Position numbers and translations under genes: made by a program
The notes under the pieces: generated by a model
What the model was told of the DNA's origin: nothing
What the model saw: only the letters and a program-made list of their open reading frames with translations
The model's database searches: none
Source: DAHUXD01 sp963805495
GTDB taxonomy: Bacteria > Acidobacteriota > Thermoanaerobaculia > UBA5066 > Gp7-AA6
Length of the DNA stretch: 64,000 nt
Assembly: GCA_963805495.1 (NCBI GenBank)
Contig: CAWDUQ010000004.1
Location: 558,001-622,000, forward strand
Direction of reading: 5' to 3'
In this document: piece by piece, positions 7,478-17,283 of the stretch
Numbering within the stretch: the stretch's first letter is position 1
How the letters are laid out: every line of letters begins with the position of its first letter

Positions 7478-8972
7478 CGCGCGGCCGGACAGGCTCACCG
7501 TCGCGGCCCTCCGGGAGAACGAAGGCCGCCCGGGTCTTCGCCGCTCCGTGTCGGGCGAGCCGCGCGGCGTGCTCTGCGCGATGGGAATCTGCTTCGAATG
7601 CCGCGTGACCCTCGGCGGCGCCGCGCACCGCAGGGCCTGCATGGAGATGGCCGGAGGGCCGGAGCGCGCGCCGGTGCCGGTCCCGCGCGTGGACGAGATC
7701 GAATGCGATGTCGCCGTCGTCGGAGCGGGGCCCGCGGGCATCGCGGCCGCCTGTCGCGCAGCGGAGGCCGGCGCGCGAACCCTGGTGCTCGACGAGAACC
7801 CGGCGCCGGGAGGCCAGATCCACCGGCACCTCCCGGGAGAGCCCGCCCCCGAGGCCGCGCGTCCGTGGCTCGACCGGCTCGCGGCCTCGGGCGCGGTCCT
7901 GCGGAGCGGCGCCTCGGTTGTCGACGCCGTTGCCTCGGGTCCAGGATTCCGCGTGCTCGCTGAAACCGGGGACGGGTCGGTGCTCTCCGCGCGCGCGCGG
8001 GCGCTCGTTCTGGCGACCGGGGCGCGGGAGCTCTTTCTCCCGTTTCCGGGCTGGACGCTCCCGGGTGTCATGGGTGCCGGAGGTGCGCAGGCCATGAAGA
8101 AGATGGGAGCCGACTTTGGCGGCCGCCGGGCCGTCGTCGCGGGCTCCGGGCCTCTGCTCTTTCCGGTCGCGGCGTCGCTCGCGGCGGCGGGGGCCGACGT
8201 GGCGCTCGTGGCCGAGCAGGCCGGGGCGTCGTCGCTCCTGCGGTTCGGCGCGGCGCTACTCGGCGACCCGGGCAGGATCGCAGAGGCCGCCCGCCACCGG
8301 GCCGGGTTTTTCCCTACCCCGTACCGCTCCGGGACCTGGATCGCCGGGGCCGAGGGCAACGAACGCCTCGAGCGAGTCGTCCTGACCGACGGACGCGACC
8401 GCTTCCGGATCGACTGCGATCTCGCGGCGGTCGGCTACGGCCTCGTTCCCAACGTCGAGCTGGCGCGCCTGGTCGGGTGCGCGGTCCGCCGCGGCGCCGT
8501 CGCCGTCGACGCGGCGCAGTCCACGAGCCTCGCGGGTGTCTTCGCCGCGGGCGAGCCCTGCGGAGTCGCGGGGCTCGAGGTCGCCCTGGCCGAGGGGCAG
8601 ATCGCGGGCCTCTCCGCCGCGCGCGCGGCCGCTTCCGGCGCGGAGCAGCGCCGCCTGTGTGCCGCGCGGGATCGCGGGCGCCGGATCGCCTCCGTCATGG
8701 GCCGGGTCTTCCGGCCGCGGCCGGAGCTCGCCGCCGCCGTCCGCGCGGACACGATCGTCTGCCGCTGCGAGGACGTGCGCCTCGCGGCGCTCGCCGCCTG
8801 TGCGAGCGCGCGCGAGGCGAAGCTCGCGACCCGCGCCGGTATGGGCCCGTGCCAGGGGCGGGTCTGCGCGCCCGCGATCGAGTTTCTCTTCGGCTGGGAT
8901 TCGGATACGGTACGCCCGCCCGTCAAACCGGCCGCGCTCGGCAGTCTCGCGGCGATGGAGGAGTCCGGATGA
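7470..8972 (+). CDS. D-hydroxyproline dehydrogenase electron-transfer subunit, ferredoxin-like and NAD/FAD domains fused
   Basis: A 500-residue fusion. Residues 20-70 form a small [2Fe-2S] domain with Cys36-x4-Cys41-x2-Cys44-x12-Cys57, as in HcnA/LhpF-type gamma subunits. From about residue 75 a pyridine-nucleotide-disulfide-type flavoprotein follows (V-V-G-A-G-P-A-G-I-A-A-A, then D-E-N-P-A-P-G-G-Q-I), as in HcnB/LhpE alpha subunits. Near residue 430 a BFD-like [2Fe-2S] segment (C-R-C-E-D-V, later G-P-C-Q-G-R-V-C) ends the protein. In many operons the gamma and alpha parts are separate genes; here they are one polypeptide. It is the likely partner of the preceding oxidase-like subunit. The internal junction reads smoothly, so this does not look like an assembly artefact. 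Confidence 0.85.
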   Translation: MTDARPDRLTVAALRENEGRPGLRRSVSGEPRGVLCAMGICFECRVTLGGAAHRRACMEMAGGPERAPVPVPRVDEIECDVAVVGAGPAGIAAACRAAEAGARTLVLDENPAPGGQIHRHLPGEPAPEAARPWLDRLAASGAVLRSGASVVDAVASGPGFRVLAETGDGSVLSARARALVLATGARELFLPFPGWTLPGVMGAGGAQAMKKMGADFGGRRAVVAGSGPLLFPVAASLAAAGADVALVAEQAGASSLLRFGAALLGDPGRIAEAARHRAGFFPTPYRSGTWIAGAEGNERLERVVLTDGRDRFRIDCDLAAVGYGLVPNVELARLVGCAVRRGAVAVDAAQSTSLAGVFAAGEPCGVAGLEVALAEGQIAGLSAARAAASGAEQRRLCAARDRGRRIASVMGRVFRPRPELAAAVRADTIVCRCEDVRLAALAACASAREAKLATRAGMGPCQGRVCAPAIEFLFGWDSDTVRPPVKPAALGSLAAMEESG

Positions 8973-9859
8973 AATGGCAGGGAGTGTTTCCGGCGGTCAC
9001 GACGCCCTTCCGCGAGGACCTCTCGCTCGACCTCGACTTCCTTGCGGTCCGGCTGGAGGCGATGTTCGCGGCCGGGTGCCGCGGCTTCGTGCCGCTCGGC
9101 TCGCTCGGCGAGTCCGCGACGCTGACATTCGCCGAGAAGGGCGCCGTGCTCGAGGCCTGCCGCCGCGTGCTCGGGGGCCGGGCGCCGCTCGTCGCGGGGA
9201 TCGCGGCCCTCTCGACCGCCGAGGCCGTGGCGACGGCGCGTCTGGCCGAGGAGAAGGGCTGCGACGGGCTGATGGTCCTGCCCCCGTACGTCTACCGGAC
9301 CGACGCCCGGGAGACGGCGTCCCACTTTTCCGCGGTCATCGGAGCCTCGCGGCTTCCGTGCATGCTCTACAACAACCCCATCGCCTACGGGACGGACGTC
9401 TCGCCGGAGGAGCTCCGGGAGCTCGCGCGGACGCACCCGAACCTCGAGGCGGTCAAGGAATCGAGCGCCGACGTCCGCCGCGTGACCGCGATCCGGGGCC
9501 TCCTCGGCGACCGGCTCGCGATCTTCGTGGGCGTCGACGACCTGATCCTCGAAGGGATCGCGGCCGGTGCGGTGGGCTGGGTCGCCGGCCTCGTCAACGC
9601 GCTGCCGCTCGAATCGGTGCGGCTCTTCGACCTCGGCGCCGCGGGCCGGACCCGCGAGGCGCGGGAGCTCTACGACTGGTTCCTGCCGCTCCTGCGGATG
9701 GACGTCGTGCCCAAGTTCGTGCAGCTCATCAAGCTCGTGCAGCAGGAGACCGGGACGGGCTCCGAGCGCGTGCGCCCGCCGCGGCTGACGCTCGCGGGGA
9801 AGGAACGCGACGCGGCGCTCGGCGTGATCCGGGAGCGCCTCGCGACGAAGCCCAAATGA
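8969..9859 (+). CDS. 1-pyrroline-4-hydroxy-2-carboxylate deaminase (DHDPS/NAL family)
   Basis: A 296-residue class I aldolase-fold enzyme. The Schiff-base Lys163 sits in E-A-V-K-E-S-S and the catalytic Tyr134 in C-M-L-Y-N-N-P; the family G-S-L-G-E-S motif is at about residues 44-49. In this operon it should deaminate 1-pyrroline-4-hydroxy-2-carboxylate to 2,5-dioxopentanoate, the substrate of the dehydrogenase at 3839-5401. Without context it could be mistaken for dihydrodipicolinate synthase; the neighbours argue for the hydroxyproline role. It overlaps the previous gene by ATGA and is the last gene of the operon, with a hairpin right after the stop codon. Confidence 0.88.
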   Translation: MKWQGVFPAVTTPFREDLSLDLDFLAVRLEAMFAAGCRGFVPLGSLGESATLTFAEKGAVLEACRRVLGGRAPLVAGIAALSTAEAVATARLAEEKGCDGLMVLPPYVYRTDARETASHFSAVIGASRLPCMLYNNPIAYGTDVSPEELRELARTHPNLEAVKESSADVRRVTAIRGLLGDRLAIFVGVDDLILEGIAAGAVGWVAGLVNALPLESVRLFDLGAAGRTREARELYDWFLPLLRMDVVPKFVQLIKLVQQETGTGSERVRPPRLTLAGKERDAALGVIRERLATKPK

Positions 9860-9861
9860 CG

Positions 9862-9881
9862 GGGGCGGCCGAAGCCGCCCC
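9862..9881 (+). terminator. Hairpin between convergent genes
   Basis: A perfect 8-bp stem (GGGGCGGC and GCCGCCCC) with a CGAA tetraloop starts three bases after the stop of the deaminase gene. There is no run of T on the plus strand. It lies between that gene and the convergent gene ending at 9927, so it may end transcription from either side. Its base composition resembles the dispersed repeat, but the flanks do not match. Confidence 0.55.
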
Positions 9882-9926
9882 TCGAAAACCGACCGCCGCC
9901 AGGCACAGCCCGGCGGCCACCCGCCT

Positions 9927-10445
9927 CTACTTGCCGGCCTGCAGCGCCGGCATGTTGTCGAGGATCCCCAGGCGCATGATCGTCGTCAGGTAGTCGTCGA
10001 TGTGGGCGAAGCGGCCCGCGGCCTTCGCCCCGATCTTCTGGTTCAGGATGGCGAAGTACTTCATCCTCAGATCGAGGGTCATCTTCTGGATTTCGGCCGA
10101 TTCGTTGACCATCTTCACGACGTCGGCATCGGTCAGCGTCGCGAAGTTGTCGGTGTACTGCTTCAGGAGGTTCATGCGCGAGGACATCAACGTGTCCTTC
10201 TCCTTCTCGAAGTCGGCATAGACCCCCCAGAAGGCCTCCTGCTGCTGTGCCGTCAGTCCGCCCATTCCGGCGGCAAAGAGCTCGCGCCGCTTGGTCGTCA
10301 GAGCCTGCTGCAGCCTGGCCATGTCGACGTCGGACTTCGAGAGCTCGGGCATCGCGGCCTTCTGAGCCGAGCCGGTGCCGGGCTGCTGCGCCGCGGCGGA
10401 TGCGGCGATTCCGAGAAACAGGAAGAGGGCGAGGGCCTTTTTCAT
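9927..10445 (-). CDS. Small exported helical protein, Spy/CpxP-like by appearance
   Basis: A 172-residue protein of unknown function. A clear signal peptide (about residues 1-19, M-K-K-A-L-A-L-F-L-F-L-G start, A-A-A-Q-Q cleavage region) is followed by a short Gln/Pro linker and then about 130 residues of charged amphipathic helix. A segment L-T-A-Q-Q-Q-E-A-F-W-G-V-Y recalls the LTxxQ motif of periplasmic Spy-like chaperones, but the match is loose. I chose the ATG at 10445 because an AGGAG sequence lies upstream and the signal peptide starts there; a longer reading frame begins 16 codons earlier. It is convergent with the hydroxyproline operon and shares its strand with msrA. Confidence 0.7.
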   Translation of the reverse strand: MKKALALFLFLGIAASAAAQQPGTGSAQKAAMPELSKSDVDMARLQQALTTKRRELFAAGMGGLTAQQQEAFWGVYADFEKEKDTLMSSRMNLLKQYTDNFATLTDADVVKMVNESAEIQKMTLDLRMKYFAILNQKIGAKAAGRFAHIDDYLTTIMRLGILDNMPALQAGK

Positions 10446-10529
10446 GACGCGTCTCCTTTTGAGCGTGTTGTGAGGCCGGCAGGCGGCCGGCAATTTGCGG
10501 GCGCGAAATCTATCACGGGCCCGGACCGC

Positions 10530-11000
10530 TCAGACGTGGCAGGAGCCCCCGCCGCGCTTCTCGAAGTACTTCTGGTGGTACTCCTCCGCCCGCCAGAAGC
10601 GCGGGGCGGGGGAGATCTCGGTGACGATCGGCCGGGAGAAGCGGCCGCTCTTTTCGAGCCGCTCCTTCGAGGCCCGGGCGGCGGCCTGCTGCTCGGGCGT
10701 GTGAAAGAAGATCGCGGAGCGGTACTGGGTGCCGACATCGGGGCCCTGGCGGTTCAGCTGCGTCGGGTTGTGGCCGTTCCAGAAGACGTCGAGGAGCGTC
10801 TCGTAGTCGACCTTCGAGGGGTCGTACTCGACCTCCACGACCTCGGCATGCCCGGTCGCGTCGGTGCAGACGTCCTGGTAGGTCGGGTTCTCCGTCCGGC
10901 CGCCCGCGTAGCCGACCGCCGTCGCGAGCACGCCCGGGACCTTGCGAAAGTCCTCCTCGACGCCCCAGAAGCACCCCGCACCGAAAGTCGCCTTGGCCAT
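10530..11000 (-). CDS. msrA: Peptide-methionine (S)-S-oxide reductase
   Basis: A 156-residue MsrA. The active site G-A-G-C-F-W-G has the nucleophile Cys10, and the family segments V-G-Y-A-G-G, T-G-H-A-E-V-V-E-V and N-P-T-Q-L-N-R-Q-G-P-D-V-G-T-Q-Y-R are all present. One Cys in the C-terminal tail (G-G-G-S-C-H-V) is a candidate recycling cysteine. The enzyme repairs oxidised methionine using thioredoxin. There is no signal peptide, so it is cytoplasmic. The start at 11000 has an AGGAGGAG ribosome binding site; a longer frame upstream lacks support. It is divergent from the pirin gene at 11075, with a 74-bp shared promoter region. Confidence 0.95.
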   Translation of the reverse strand: MAKATFGAGCFWGVEEDFRKVPGVLATAVGYAGGRTENPTYQDVCTDATGHAEVVEVEYDPSKVDYETLLDVFWNGHNPTQLNRQGPDVGTQYRSAIFFHTPEQQAAARASKERLEKSGRFSRPIVTEISPAPRFWRAEEYHQKYFEKRGGGSCHV

Positions 11001-11074
11001 GTGTCTCCTCCTGATCGGGCCGATTAGAACACCGCTGAACCCGGCCGTCTTCCCGGCGCGTATATCCGGTTGCC

Positions 11075-11938
11075 ATGGCGAACACACGCTCCGTGCGGCG
11101 GGTCGTCCCGTCGATCGAAACCCTCGAGGGCGCCGGCTTCCTCGTCCACCGTCCGTTCCCCAACGCCGGCCTCGACCACATCGATCCGTTCCTTCTGCTC
11201 GACGAGATGGGGCCGTCGGATCTGGGCCCGGGCGAGGCGCAGGGCGCGCCGGATCACCCGCACCGCGGATTCGAGACCGTGACGTATCTGCTCTCGGGGC
11301 GCATGGAGCACGAGGACTCGCGCGGGAACCGCGGGCGGCTCACGCCCGGCGACGTCCAGTGGATGACGGCCGGCGCGGGCGTCGTGCACTCGGAGATGCC
11401 CGAGGCCGAATTCGCCGCCCGTGGCGGCCGCATGCACGGCTTCCAGCTCTGGGTCAACCTCCCGCGCCGCGACAAGATGATGGCCCCGCGCTACCAGGAG
11501 ATCCCGGCGAAAAAGATCCCCGTCGGAAAGTCGGCGGACGGGTCCGTGAGCGCGCGCGTCATCGCGGGCGAGGCCCTCGGAGCGACCGCGGTCATCGACA
11601 CGCGCACCCCGATCGTCTACCTCGACCTCGAGCTCTCGGCGGATGCCTCGCACGTCCAGGCGGTTCCGCAGGACTTCAACGCGTTTGCGTACGTCGTCGA
11701 AGGGAAGGGCCTCTTCGGGCCGGACCGGACGCCAGCCGTGCCCCACGACCTCGTGCTGTTCGGCCAGGACGGCGCGGACGTGCGCCTCGCCGCTCCTCCG
11801 GACGCGCCCCTGCGCGCGCTTCTGATCGCCGGCCGTCCGATCGGCGAGCCGGTCGCGCGGATGGGGCCGTTCGTGATGAACACCCGCGCCGAGCTCATCC
11901 AGGCCTTCGAAGACTTTCAGAGCGGCCGCCTCGGCTGA
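11075..11938 (+). CDS. Pirin family cupin protein
   Basis: A 287-residue bicupin of the pirin family. The metal-binding signature is clear: D-H-P-H-R-G-F-E-T-V-T-Y at about residues 61-72, and later G-V-V-H-S-E-M-P-E with further ligands. Bacterial pirins bind iron and some have quercetinase activity, but the physiological substrate is usually unknown; I cannot assign one here. It is divergent from msrA, which may suggest a redox-linked role. No ribosome binding site precedes the ATG; instead a TATATC hexamer ends 8 bases upstream, so the mRNA may be leaderless. The gene is complete and of normal family length. Confidence 0.92.
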   Translation: MANTRSVRRVVPSIETLEGAGFLVHRPFPNAGLDHIDPFLLLDEMGPSDLGPGEAQGAPDHPHRGFETVTYLLSGRMEHEDSRGNRGRLTPGDVQWMTAGAGVVHSEMPEAEFAARGGRMHGFQLWVNLPRRDKMMAPRYQEIPAKKIPVGKSADGSVSARVIAGEALGATAVIDTRTPIVYLDLELSADASHVQAVPQDFNAFAYVVEGKGLFGPDRTPAVPHDLVLFGQDGADVRLAAPPDAPLRALLIAGRPIGEPVARMGPFVMNTRAELIQAFEDFQSGRLG

Positions 11939-11998
11939 TCGCCCGACGGGTCGAGGCCCGGCGCGTTACGGGAAGATCGCTTCGGCGACGGCAGGGCG

Positions 11999-12124
11999 AG
12001 TGTTCCGTGACGGAAGTCGCTCTGCGGCGGGCGGTCGTAGGGGCGGGGCTTGTCCCCGCCCGAGGGCGGCCGCGAGGGCCGCCCCGACGCACGATGGCGC
12101 CATCAAGACTTCAGTGACAGGACC
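11999..12124 (-). repeat. CTAG-type palindromic repeat, copy B, truncated and joined to an IS110 remnant
   Basis: A copy of the dispersed 132-bp repeat in reverse orientation. Its AGTGTTCCGT end, the central palindromes and the GTGACAGGAC end are recognisable, but both outer CTAG boundaries are lost. It has more substitutions than copies A and D. The right end runs directly into coding sequence for the C-terminal part of an IS110 transposase, and an in-frame GTG within the repeat end (12114) could serve as the start codon of that remnant. Confidence 0.85.
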
Positions 12125-12872
12125 TCTGGTCACCATCCCCGACCAGGGACAGGAAGCGCTGCGAGACCTGGTTCGCGCCCGTGAAGACGCCAAGGTCGAC
12201 CTGCTACGGCGCCGTCACCGGCTGGGCAAGTTCCTGCTTCGGCACGGACATCGGTACCGCGATGGCAGAGCCTGGACGCAGCGCCACTGGAACTGGATCC
12301 GCTCCCTGCGCTTCGAGCAGCCTCACTCTCAGGCCGTTTTCGAGGAGTACCAGGCGGTCGTCGTCGAAGGGCTCGAGCAGGTTGCTCGGTTCGATCGGCT
12401 CCTCGAAGAAGCTGCCCGCTGCCCCGAGCTGGCCGCCAAAGCTTCCCACTTCCAGGTCCTTCGCGGCGTCGCCACGCGCACGGCTCTGACTCTCATCGCC
12501 GAGGTGGGAGATCTGCGCCGTTACCGCAAGGCCTCCCAGTTCATGGCCGCCACCGGCCTGGTCCCCAGCGAGCACAGCAGCGGCGGGCAACGCCGGCAGG
12601 GTGCCATCACAAAGACCGGCAACGCGCACTTGCGCCACGTCCTGGTGGAAGCCGCCTGGCACTATCGGCATCGCCCCGGGCCAAGCCCCCTTCTGACACG
12701 ACGGCGCCAGGGACAACCTCTCCACGTCATCGCCATCGCACGCAAGGCGGAAGCCAGGCTTCACCGTAAATACCAGCGTCTGATCCATCGCGGCAAACGC
12801 TCCACGCAGGCTGTCGTCGCCGTCGCCAGAGAACTCGCCGGCTTCCTTTGGTCTATCGCGCAAGTCGCCTGA
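12114..12872 (+). pseudogene. IS110 family transposase remnant lacking the DEDD catalytic domain
   Basis: The 252-residue frame carries the C-terminal half of an IS110-type transposase: the A-L-R-D-L-V-R-A-R-E-D segment with the R-H-R-L-G-K-F-L-L-R-H-G helix, then the Transposase_20 domain with F-Q-V-L-R-G-V-A-T-R-T-A-L, A-T-G-L-V-P-S-E-H-S-S-G and K-T-G-N-A-H-L-R-H. The N-terminal RuvC-like DEDD nuclease half (usually about 120-150 residues) is absent, and the upstream sequence is repeat copy B rather than transposase. The element is therefore inactive on its own. No second end, bridge-RNA region or target duplication could be identified in the 260 bp downstream. Confidence 0.85.
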
Positions 12873-13133
12873 TCCTATCCATGCAACCGGTCTCTGTGGC
12901 GAGCGGCAGAGTGAGCCCGGACCCGCGGCTTCGAAAGGAGAACCCTCGTCGCCCCAATGCGGCACGGCTTACCGTGACCCGCGACCGTAGTCTGACGGAA
13001 GCTCCCGACGAAACACCTTCATGCGGTACCCAACCCGCGCATATCAGTGTGATCATCGTCGCCACCGCCAGGCCCGGCTCACTCTCCCGCCCGCCACCCC
13101 AAAAAAGCCTTGAACCGGTCACTCCATATCCAA

Positions 13134-16100
13134 CTAGAGACCGTACAGCTGCAGTCCGAAGGTCTTGACCAGGAAGACCGCCATCTGCTGGCGCAGGACG
13201 GAGTTGGTCGGGCAGTAGAGGCCGATGTTGCAGCCTGCCGTAACGCCGCGCGCGACGAGCTCGTTGATCCACATCGCGAAACCGCTGGAGCAGGGGACGT
13301 CGTCGAACTGCTGGATCGAGCAGTCGGGCGGCGTGTAGCCCGAGCCTTCCTCGGTCTTGAGCAGGAAGACCGCCATCTGTTCGCGCGTCGTCGGGTTGGC
13401 CGGGCAGTAGTTCCCGCCGCCGCAGCCTGCCGTGACGCCGCGCGCGACGAGCTCGTTGACCCACGGCGCGAAGGAGCTGGAGCAGGGCACGTCGGGGAAG
13501 GCCGGTGTCACGCACGAGGGTGGAACGTAGTTGCCGCCTTCCCTGGCCTTGAGCAGGAAGACCGCCATCTGCTGCCGGGTGACCGTCCCACCCGGGCAGT
13601 AGAGGCCGCCGCCGCAACCGGCGGTCACGCCGTTGTGGAGGACGTTCTCGACCGCGGGGTAGAAAGGACTGCCGGAGGTGACGTCGGGGAAGCTTTCGCC
13701 GACGTGGAGAACCCAGGCCTTCGGCCCGGTGCCTCCGGTGACGACCTCGTCCGCCTGGGCGTCCCAGTGCGCGGCCGGCCGGGTCGCCGCGGCGATCGAC
13801 ACCGCGTAGCAGTCCGTGCAGAAGGCCGACCCCGTTCCCGGGATCGACCCGTAGTCGGCGCTCGCGTCGTCGATGGTGTAGGTCGGGCCCGCCGGGCCGG
13901 TGAAATTCGAGAGCGACCCCGTGACGGCCGTCGCGCCGACGTCCGGATTCTGCCAGGACGGCTCGATCACGGCCGACTCGCCCGCCTCGAGGACGCCGTT
14001 GCCGGCCGAATCCACGTGGAGGGCCTCGGGAGCGACGTTGCTGCCCGGGGCGCACACGTCCGACTGCGCGTCGGGAACGATCAGAGAAACGTTCGTCAAC
14101 GTGACCTCGTCGAAATCGAGTCCGGCGAGCGCAATCGACTCGTCGGTGCCGTAGGCGATCTCGAGGCGCACCAGCTTGCCGTCGAAGACGCCGGCGGGGG
14201 AGAGGTGCGCGGCGTTCCATCCGCTCGTCACGAACGCCGGATTGCCCGGGTTCGTGCCGTTCCACCCGGTCTCGCGATCGAGGACGCAGGGCCCGGGAAT
14301 GTTGAAACCTCCGGTGTATGCCTGGCCCGAGTCCATGGCGATGACGGTGCTCGTGCCCGTCGACGGGTCGTACACGGAAACGTTGGCCCGGTCGTAGACC
14401 GTGTCCGACGTCGGCTCGATGGCGTAGCGCTCGTACATCGAAAGCGTCGAGGTCGACACTCCGATTCGGAAGAGGGGGCTGCGGATCACGTCGCAGGCGA
14501 AGTTGGCGCCGGCTCGACGATGAGACGTGGGCGGCCGTCCCGTTGGCGCCGCCCCCGGTCGTGCGGACGAAAGTTCCGCTGACGACCTGCCAGCCTTCGA
14601 GATCCGTCTCGAAACCGAACGTGTGCGAAGCGACGGGCTGCAGATCGCTCTCCACGTTCTCGAACCGCAGGATCACCGACCGGGTCCGGCCAAGCGCGTC
14701 GAGCTCGGTCGAGGCGAGCGTGACGCGCACGTCGCTCGTCTCGCCGAACGCCAAGCCCTGGGCCTGGAGCTGGAAGGACGCGGCTGCGCGGTGTCGCACT
14801 CGGCGACGCTGCCCGCGACGGCGACCGGCAGCGGCGAGACGATGATCGTGGACGGGTGGCTCAGGGGCTCGATCGCCACGATCCGCACGTTCGTCTGCGG
14901 TGACGCTGCCGGTGTTGGCGACGTCGAAACTCGCCGTCGCGATCTCGCAGTTGTCGAGGAAGGGGTCGCCGTCGCCGCCCGAAACGGTCGGGACCGCGGA
15001 CACCAGCGCGAAATTTGGCCCGGCGGCCGGAACGGCCGATGCGCAGGAGCTCATCGGGCCGAAGCATGCGTCGCTCGTTCCGACGGCGGAGACGTTGTAG
15101 TCGTAGGTCCGGCCGTTCTGGAGGCCTTCGTCGAGGAACGTGGTCTCGGTGGTTTCAGCGATCCTGACCTTGCCGAACTCGCACCCCAGGCCCTCGGTGC
15201 GGTACACCGCGTAGGACGAGGCGTTGGCGACGGCCGTCCAGGAAAGGCTCGCGGACCGGTCGGCGGGCTGGACGGTCACGGTCGGTGCGGCGGTCGGGCC
15301 GCCCGCGCAACCCGCGTCGACCACGGTCGGCGCGGCGCAGGCGATCTGATGCCGGTTGAATGCCGCGAAGATGGCGGTCATGTGGGGCGTGCCGTCCGCC
15401 AGCGACCCGTTGTCGTCGTCGGCCGCGAGGATGTTGAGATAGCCGCCCGTGGCGCCGCAGCCCCCGCCCGCGGCGCACGTGTACCAGCTCGTCACGACCT
15501 GGCTGCCGAGGTAGAAGAGCCTCGTCGCGACTTCGCGCGCCAGCCCGGTCGAGAAGTTGAAAGGGGCGGCCGTCAGGTCGCGCGTCGCGAGGTCCCAGGC
15601 GACTTCGGCAGCGATCATGCCTTCGCAGTGGGTTTCGCGGTTGCACGGGCCGACCGTGCCCTGCGCCGGGCAATTGGTCCCGATCCAGGTGATGCCGTGA
15701 GGGACGCCGCTCGTGTGGTCGGCCCAATTGATGTCCCGGATTCCGGAGCACGCCGTGCATGCGTCGCCGTAGCCCGTGCAGTTGCCGACGAGGAAGAAGC
15801 CCCGGCCGATGCACGAGGTGTTCAGGCGCAGGGCGGCGTAGATGTCGGCGATCGATTCGCCGGGCGAGGTGATGGTCGGGTTGACGCCGTTGTTGTCCAT
15901 GCCGTGGCCCCACTCGTGGTCGAAGACCGCGGCAATCTCGCCCGTGTTGCCACAGCCGTTACCCTGGCGGTAGAAGTTGACGGTGACTCCGTTCCAGAAG
16001 GCGTTGCAGTTGTTGTTGATGTTCATGTTCGCGGTCAGCTGCTGCTGGAGCCATGCGTTCGACGGCAGCTGGCCCCGCGCCTGCTCCTTCATCCGGTTGA

Positions 16101-17283
16101 GCTCGTAGAAGCCGGAGCGCCCGGAGTGCGTGTCGCCGGCCGACCGTCCTGCGGGGACCGTGCAGTCGGTGCCGCCGCTGCCGCCGAGGTCGATGTTGCC
16201 GGCGTTCGTCTCGTTGACCGCTCCGCAGGTGTCGAGGATTTTGACGAACCGGCCCGCGAGGGTCGTGGAGATCGAGCCCGGAATGCAGCCGGCATTGCCG
16301 CCGCCGTCGGTGAAACTGGTTCCGCCGGGGGCGACATCCGCCCAGGGCATCGGCCAGCCGGCCTGCTCGGTGCCCTCCGGGCCGGAGCCGTCGTTGGAGA
16401 CGGGGAAGACGCCGCCGACGACCTGGTGCTGCGCGTACTGGTTCCGGTCCTCCAGCGCCAGGACCTCGCCGGTCTTCGCGTCGACGAGCGTCTCCCACCG
16501 TCCGAGGTCTCCGGCCACGCGGCTTTCGATGACCCAGACCAGGCGATACGACAGCGCGTCGCCGCCGTCGGCCGGGACGAGCTCGAGGTGCGGTCCCTTG
16601 GGGCGGCCTTCGACCTGGAACGGCTCGAGGAACGCTTCGGCGCGCGCGGCGGCGTCGGACGCGGCGATCGCCGGAACGAGGACGGCGTCGATGTCCCCCC
16701 AGCTCGCGAGGCCGAGCAGGACGAGGTTGCCGTGGTTCAACGTGGCCGTCACGGCGTTTCCGCGTACGGGGATGCCGTCGACGACGCGGGGGATGTAGAC
16801 GTAAGCCAGGTCGCCACCGGAAAGCACGGCCGCCCGCGGTGTGCTCGAGATCTGCGACGGGTCGACCCGGAGGGCCGCCTGCCCGCGCACGTACTCGAGG
16901 ACAGCGGCCGCCGCGGCCTCACGCCACTGTGCGTCGTCGGCGGGCGGATGTCCGGAGATCCACGAGACCCGGTTGCCGACTCCGGAGCCCGGCAGCAGCG
17001 GCCTCGAAAGGACGAGCGAGCTCCAGCGGCCGGTTCGCGAGTCGAAAAAGGCGCCGGCCGCCGTCGCCCCGAGCTGTGCGAGCTCCGTATCGCGAATCGA
17101 AGGCGCGAGGGTCCGGACGGAGCTCGCGGGCTCGTTGCGTTCCGGGACGTACAGCGCCGGATGCCGGAAGGCTTTCGCGGCGACCTCCGAGGCGGAGGGC
17201 TGCACGAAAGCGGACAGCGGGGGCGTCCCCACCCACAGGCTGAGCAAAACTATGACGCAGATCCCGGCGGACCGACGCATCAT
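13134..17283 (-). CDS. Secreted zinc metallopeptidase with FN3-like and triple SLH domains, broken by three frameshifts
   Basis: The gene would encode about 1,380 residues. It has a signal peptide (start at 17283 after GGAGGAAATCC), a propeptide-like region, a metallopeptidase domain with H-E-W-G-H-G-M-D and a downstream G-E-S-I-A-D Glu ligand as in M36/M4-like enzymes, a fibronectin-type segment (S-L-S-W-T-A-V), two beta-rich repeats and three C-terminal SLH units with the pattern V-N-E-L-V-A-R-G-V-T-A-G-C. The reading frame shifts near 14897 (net +1), returns near 14790 (-1) and shifts again near 14515 (+1). Flanking segments stay in good codon use with no stops. The breaks may be sequencing errors or recent decay. 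It is likely a cell-surface protease, held by SLH units. Confidence 0.8.

Noticed and set aside
9862..9881. Sixth copy of the CTAG repeat
   Set aside because: Only the GGGGCGGC-type stem is similar; the GGGGCTTGTCCCC core and the terminal repeats are missing, so it is a separate hairpin.
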